Source: Geomonas sp. RF6
GTDB taxonomy: Bacteria > Desulfobacterota > Desulfuromonadia > Geobacterales > Geobacteraceae
DNA: 64,000 nucleotides
Assembly: GCF_021044625.1 (NCBI RefSeq)
Contig: NZ_CP087999.1
Location: forward strand, 3,803,001-3,867,000
Direction: 5' to 3'
Position 1 is the first letter of the stretch; the number at the start of each line of letters is the position of its first letter. The translations under genes were made by a program, and so were the position numbers. Of this stretch, positions 60,981 to 64,000 are shown one piece after another. A model generated the notes under the pieces. That model was not told where the DNA came from, ran no database searches, and saw only the letters and a program-made list of their open reading frames with translations.

Positions 60981-62600
60981 ATGATACGCGACGCGCTCCT
61001 GGAGCGCCTGAGGGAGGGGGAAGTCTTCGATCTGCTCATCATCGGCGGGGGGAGCGTGGGATGCGGCATCGCCCTTGACGCTGCCACTCGCGGGCTTTCG
61101 GTGGCGCTGGTGGAGCAGGGGGATTTTGCCTCCGGGACCAGCGGCCGGAGCACGAAGCTTTTGCACGGCGGTGTCCGCTACCTGGAGGCGGCTCTGCTGC
61201 GCTTTGACCGGGTCCAGTTTCGCCTCGTGCGCGAGGCGCTTTTTGAGCGGGCCCTTCTCTTGCGTCTCGCCCCGCATCTCACTCGCCGCCTCACCCTTGT
61301 CACTCCGGTGTATCGGAACCTTGAGCTTCCCTACATTTTCGCAGGGTTAAAGATATACGACGCTCTTTCGGGAAAGATGGGTATCGGCCCCAGCCGCCTG
61401 CTGAGCAGGACCGAGACGCTGCGGCGGTGTCCGGCGATCCGCGGGATGGGGCTCAAGGGGGGCGTGCTCTACTATGACGGCCAGTTCGACGACGCCCGCA
61501 TGAACCTGGCGCTGGCCCTTACCGCTCTCCAGCACGGCGCGCTGGTCGTCAATCATGTCGAGGCGGTATCTCTGCTGAAGGAAAAGGGAATGGTGGCGGG
61601 TGCGGTGGCGCGTGATGCCTATACGGCAGAGACTTTCCGCATCCGGGCACGGGGGGTGATCAACGCGGCTGGACCTCGCGCGGATCGGGTGCGCCTGCTC
61701 GATGACGCCGGGGCAGCTCCGCTCCTGCGCCCCAGCTCGGGGGTGCACATCGTGCTCGACCGCAGATTCGCACCGCCTGATGCAGGTATCACCATTCCGC
61801 GCACTGAAGACGGCAGGGTTCTCTTCCTGCTGCCGTGGCAGGGGCATTGTCTTGTCGGCACTACGGACGAGCCGGCAAGCTGCGACGACGACCCGGTTGC
61901 CACGGAAGGGGAGATCGAGTACCTGCTGCGTCACCTGAACCGCTACCTCTCCGTGCGGGTGCAGCGCTCCGACGTGAAGGCGGCCTGGTCGGCGCTCCGA
62001 CCGCTCCTGTCTCGCGACCCTTTGGCAATGACGGCGCGGCTGGCCCGGGATCACCTGGTGACGGTGTCCTCCAGCGGCCTCATCACCGTGGCAGGGGGGA
62101 AGTGGACCACCTACCGGCGCATGGCGATGGATGCGGTCGACGCTGCGGTAACTCGTCACTCGCTGCCGCAGTGCTCCCCCTGCTGCACGGAAAAGATTCT
62201 GCTGGCAGGGGCGGAAGGTTTCGACCCGCACGCGTCGCTACGCCTGCCGGAGGGGAGGGCGCTCCCTGCGGAGAGTGCGCGTCATCTTCTCAGAACGTAT
62301 GGAGCGAAAGCTCAGGAGGTGGCGAGCCTCTGTCACGGCGAGCTTGCGGAAGCGCTGGTGCAGGGGCATCCGTATCTGAAGGGAGAGGTACTCTATGCGG
62401 TGCGCCATGAGCTCGCTCTCTCTGCCGCCGACGTGCTTGCCCGCCGACTGCCGCTGGCGCTGATAGACGCTGTCGCGGCTCGTGCCGCCGCGGAAGTCGT
62501 AATTTGCTTGATGGCGCGAGAGCTTGGCTGGGATGCTGTCAGGGAAGGGAAGGAGAGGGGGGATCTGGAAAGGGTCCTACCGGCCAGCGGCACTACCTGA
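60981..62600 (+). CDS. glpD: FAD-dependent glycerol-3-phosphate dehydrogenase
   Basis: 539 aa from ATG 60,981 with GGGGAG upstream; a frame to 60,930 is less likely. It oxidises sn-glycerol 3-phosphate to dihydroxyacetone phosphate at the inner membrane and passes electrons to quinone. Motifs: FAD-binding LLIIGGGSVGCGIALDAATR near residues 18-37, GTSGRSTKLLHGGVRYLE (GlpD signature), VINAAGPRADRV and TVAGGKWTTYRRMAMDA. The C-terminal domain is as in bacterial GlpD. Single gene; no glpF or glpK nearby. Confidence 0.93.
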   Translation: MIRDALLERLREGEVFDLLIIGGGSVGCGIALDAATRGLSVALVEQGDFASGTSGRSTKLLHGGVRYLEAALLRFDRVQFRLVREALFERALLLRLAPHLTRRLTLVTPVYRNLELPYIFAGLKIYDALSGKMGIGPSRLLSRTETLRRCPAIRGMGLKGGVLYYDGQFDDARMNLALALTALQHGALVVNHVEAVSLLKEKGMVAGAVARDAYTAETFRIRARGVINAAGPRADRVRLLDDAGAAPLLRPSSGVHIVLDRRFAPPDAGITIPRTEDGRVLFLLPWQGHCLVGTTDEPASCDDDPVATEGEIEYLLRHLNRYLSVRVQRSDVKAAWSALRPLLSRDPLAMTARLARDHLVTVSSSGLITVAGGKWTTYRRMAMDAVDAAVTRHSLPQCSPCCTEKILLAGAEGFDPHASLRLPEGRALPAESARHLLRTYGAKAQEVASLCHGELAEALVQGHPYLKGEVLYAVRHELALSAADVLARRLPLALIDAVAARAAAEVVICLMARELGWDAVREGKERGDLERVLPASGTT

Positions 62601-62638
62601 GCTGGGGAAGCTTCCTGAAAGGCGCGACGTCTCCAACA

Positions 62639-62666
62639 TTGACTTTGCGGTGTATATATGCATAAT
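62639..62666 (+). promoter_or_regulatory. Promoter of riboswitch copy 2 transcript
   Basis: TTGACT (62,639-62,644), 16-bp spacer, CATAAT (62,661-62,666), about 25 bases before the aptamer. Confidence 0.65.
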
Positions 62667-62689
62667 GCGGCTCGCTTCATACAATCAGC

Positions 62690-62775
62690 GATAGACGATA
62701 ATACTCAACCATCCGCGAGGGTGGGGCGGAAAGCCTATTGGGTCTCTCTGAGACAGCCGGGTTGCCGAAATATCA
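62690..62775 (+). promoter_or_regulatory. GEMM-I type cyclic dinucleotide riboswitch, copy 2
   Basis: AACCATCCGCGAGGGTGGGG, CGGAAAGCC, variable hairpin GGGTCTCTCTGAGAC, then AGCCGGGTTGCCGAAATATC. The core is nearly identical to copy 1 at 59,322-59,398 (same GCGA tetraloop and receptor sequences), while the variable hairpin differs. Confidence 0.85.
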
Positions 62776-62808
62776 GCGCACTCTATGATATTCGCTCCGG
62801 CTTTTTTT
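62755..62808 (+). terminator. Riboswitch expression platform: terminator before the UPF0158 gene
   Basis: AGCCGG (62,755-62,760) pairs with CCGGCT (62,797-62,802), with an inner AATATC/GATATT pair, followed by a run of T. The 5' arm overlaps the aptamer, as in copy 1. Confidence 0.82.
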
Positions 62809-62869
62809 GCGTCCGCTGTGCTCCTTTGTGTGCCCCCGGACGTGTCGCCGGTGATCGAGAAGGGCCGCA

Positions 62870-63289
62870 ATGAGATTCGGAAAGATTGAAGATGCCTTCT
62901 ATTTCGTAAGCAGCGCCGCTCCCGGCGATCACGTTGCCGTGCTGAACCGCAAAACCGGCGAGCTCTTTTTCGGCTCCGACCTTGCCGGACACGACCACCT
63001 GCCGGATGACCTGGACCGCAACGAGGACGACTACCTGGAGATACCGCACAAGAATGACCTTTGTCTCGGCATCGCCGTCGTCACCGACTTTGTCCGTACC
63101 CGCTGCACAGAGCATATGGACACCGTACGCGGTATCTTCTCGCGTCCGGGCGCCTACAGCCGCTACAAGTCGTTTCTTTCCGAGGTGGGGCTTCTGCAGG
63201 AATGGTACTGCTTCGAGATGGACCGGCTCGGGGAGTCGCTCCTTTCGTGGTGCAGGGAAAGCGGGGTGGACCTTGAAGATCGTTCCTGA
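62870..63289 (+). CDS. UPF0158 family protein under riboswitch control
   Basis: 139 aa. It matches the UPF0158 pattern: FFGSDLAGHDHLPDD, YLEIPHKNDLCLG, DTVRGIFSRPGAYSRYKSFL, GLLQEWYCFEMDRLGESLLS, and a final WCRESGVDL. Small cytoplasmic protein of unknown function. The leader holds a GEMM-I riboswitch with terminator and its own promoter; the gene seems to be alone in its transcript. AGAAGGG lies 6 bases before the ATG. Confidence 0.85.
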   Translation: MRFGKIEDAFYFVSSAAPGDHVAVLNRKTGELFFGSDLAGHDHLPDDLDRNEDDYLEIPHKNDLCLGIAVVTDFVRTRCTEHMDTVRGIFSRPGAYSRYKSFLSEVGLLQEWYCFEMDRLGESLLSWCRESGVDLEDRS

Positions 63290-63317
63290 CCGCAGCCCGC
63301 CTTTTTCGATCATCTGC

Positions 63318-63920
63318 CTAGAGCTTTCCGTACCGCCACCCTGTCAGTTCCTGCACCGCTCTGCTTGAACTGTGCCGCAGGACATTCCCAACGCTGAGAA
63401 CTCCCTCCACCCCCAGAAGGGCCTCCTTCCTCTGCGGACCGCCGGGATAGTCGGCGAGGCTTCCGACCGACCTGAGTATCCTGTGCGAAGGGATCAGAAT
63501 GGAAATAGGGGTTCTCTCAATCGCTGCCTGGAGCCCTTGTGAAGTGAGCGTCTCGCATCCACTCTGCCGGATTACATCCCGCAGCAGAGCCTCCGGTCGC
63601 ACGGTCCGACCGTACGGCACCGTCCTGAGCGCTTCCCATACCTCCAGCTGCTGCCGGGACCCGCGAGGGGCGAGGGGGAAGTCGTGGTTTCCGACCTTGC
63701 CGCCAAAGTAGCACTTGAGATACAGCTTCAACCACCTGAACACCTCGATGTCCGGCCGCGTCTCCCAATCGGATACTTCCATCGGGTAGTGCTTCTGGCC
63801 GATGAACCACAGGCCGGTCAAGAAGGTCTCCTCGGCTGCGGCAGTCATCATACCGAGCGGAGTTTCTATCGTGCAGGTGCAGGTAACCTGCTCGGGCTCC
63901 GTGTACTCTTTTGGCGCCAT
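63318..63920 (-). CDS. Ogt/MGMT-like protein with Ser in place of the catalytic Cys (ATL-like)
   Basis: 200 aa, full Ogt length: N-terminal RNase H-like domain (CTIETPLGMMTAAAEETFLT, GLWFIGQKHYP) and C-terminal winged helix. The active-site motif, PCHR in alkyltransferases, is ILIPSHRIL here: Ser145 (codon TCG) replaces Cys. The helix that normally reads RAVG is SQGLQ, so the arginine finger also seems lost. Alkyltransferase-like (ATL) proteins, which bind O6-alkylguanine and recruit excision repair, have Trp or Ala at this place; a Ser form could act alike. It converges with the UPF0158 gene. Confidence 0.85.
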   Translation of the reverse strand: MAPKEYTEPEQVTCTCTIETPLGMMTAAAEETFLTGLWFIGQKHYPMEVSDWETRPDIEVFRWLKLYLKCYFGGKVGNHDFPLAPRGSRQQLEVWEALRTVPYGRTVRPEALLRDVIRQSGCETLTSQGLQAAIERTPISILIPSHRILRSVGSLADYPGGPQRKEALLGVEGVLSVGNVLRHSSSRAVQELTGWRYGKL

Positions 63921-64000
63921 ATATCATGTACTCCTCTATGGATAGGGCACGAGAAGAGAGTCTGCCGAGTCGGCCGCTGCGTCCGCACGAGGCGCAGCGG

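Overview
The window looks like a chromosome segment of a Geobacter-type bacterium (Geobacterales, Desulfobacterota). Three things suggest this: the surE-pcm-rpoS run, two GEMM-type cyclic dinucleotide riboswitches, and GC-rich genes packed with REP-like palindromes. The species cannot be named from the sequence. A 34 kb block of lower-GC accessory DNA interrupts the backbone.

Left backbone (1-19,117). It opens with the 3' part of a very large sensor histidine kinase, then a dense cluster of palindromic repeats and a TIR-NB-ARC (STAND) protein that is probably an immune sensor. A tRNA-Val follows. Next is a B12/acyl-CoA operon: two crotonases, a cobalamin adenosyltransferase, a B12-binding mutase subunit and MeaB. 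After it come an L,D-transpeptidase, a DedA protein, TrmJ, a SemiSWEET, SurE, Pcm, an RpoS-type sigma factor, an adenine phosphoribosyltransferase and tRNA-Arg(CCT).

Accessory block (19,118-53,258). Two integrative elements sit in tandem in the 3' end of tRNA-Arg; att-like copies lie at 19,073, 32,397 and 53,234. Element A (about 13.3 kb) carries a type III-like restriction-modification pair at its left end. From its right end it reads leftward: integrase, unknown gene, AlpA-like regulator, a 56-codon gene, replication initiator, DnaB-like helicase and small genes. No virion genes are seen, so it resembles a phage satellite. Element B (about 20.8 kb) has an integrase near each end. Between them lie a retron (RT-TOPRIM fusion with a recognisable msr-msd RNA), a D5-type primase-helicase with a possible origin, ParB without ParA, a nuclease cluster (SNase, three HNH proteins, a MazG-like protein, a possible PD-(D/E)XK protein), an uncharacterised soluble-plus-membrane pair, two paralogous small genes each behind the same folded leader, and ArdC, RadC and zinc-ribbon genes. 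Each element has its own family of short direct repeats at both ends, with pairs spaced 11 bp (A) or 12 bp (B); these are probably integrase arm sites and they define the boundaries.

Right backbone (53,259-64,000). Directly after the second copy of the tRNA terminator lies the 5' part of a group II intron, cut off by an IS30-family remnant. Then come a lipoprotein hydrolase, a small conserved gene, a broken YgbA-like gene ended by a perfect 52-bp palindrome, and a large coiled-coil protein behind a GEMM-I riboswitch. A REC-PAS protein, a glycerol-3-phosphate dehydrogenase, a UPF0158 gene behind a second GEMM-I riboswitch, and an Ogt-like protein whose catalytic cysteine is serine complete the region.

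The genes offering the most defence-related novelty are the retron, the TIR-STAND protein, the HNH/MazG cluster and the 47,520-48,895 gene pair. All functions are inferred by reading the sequence; no database search was run.
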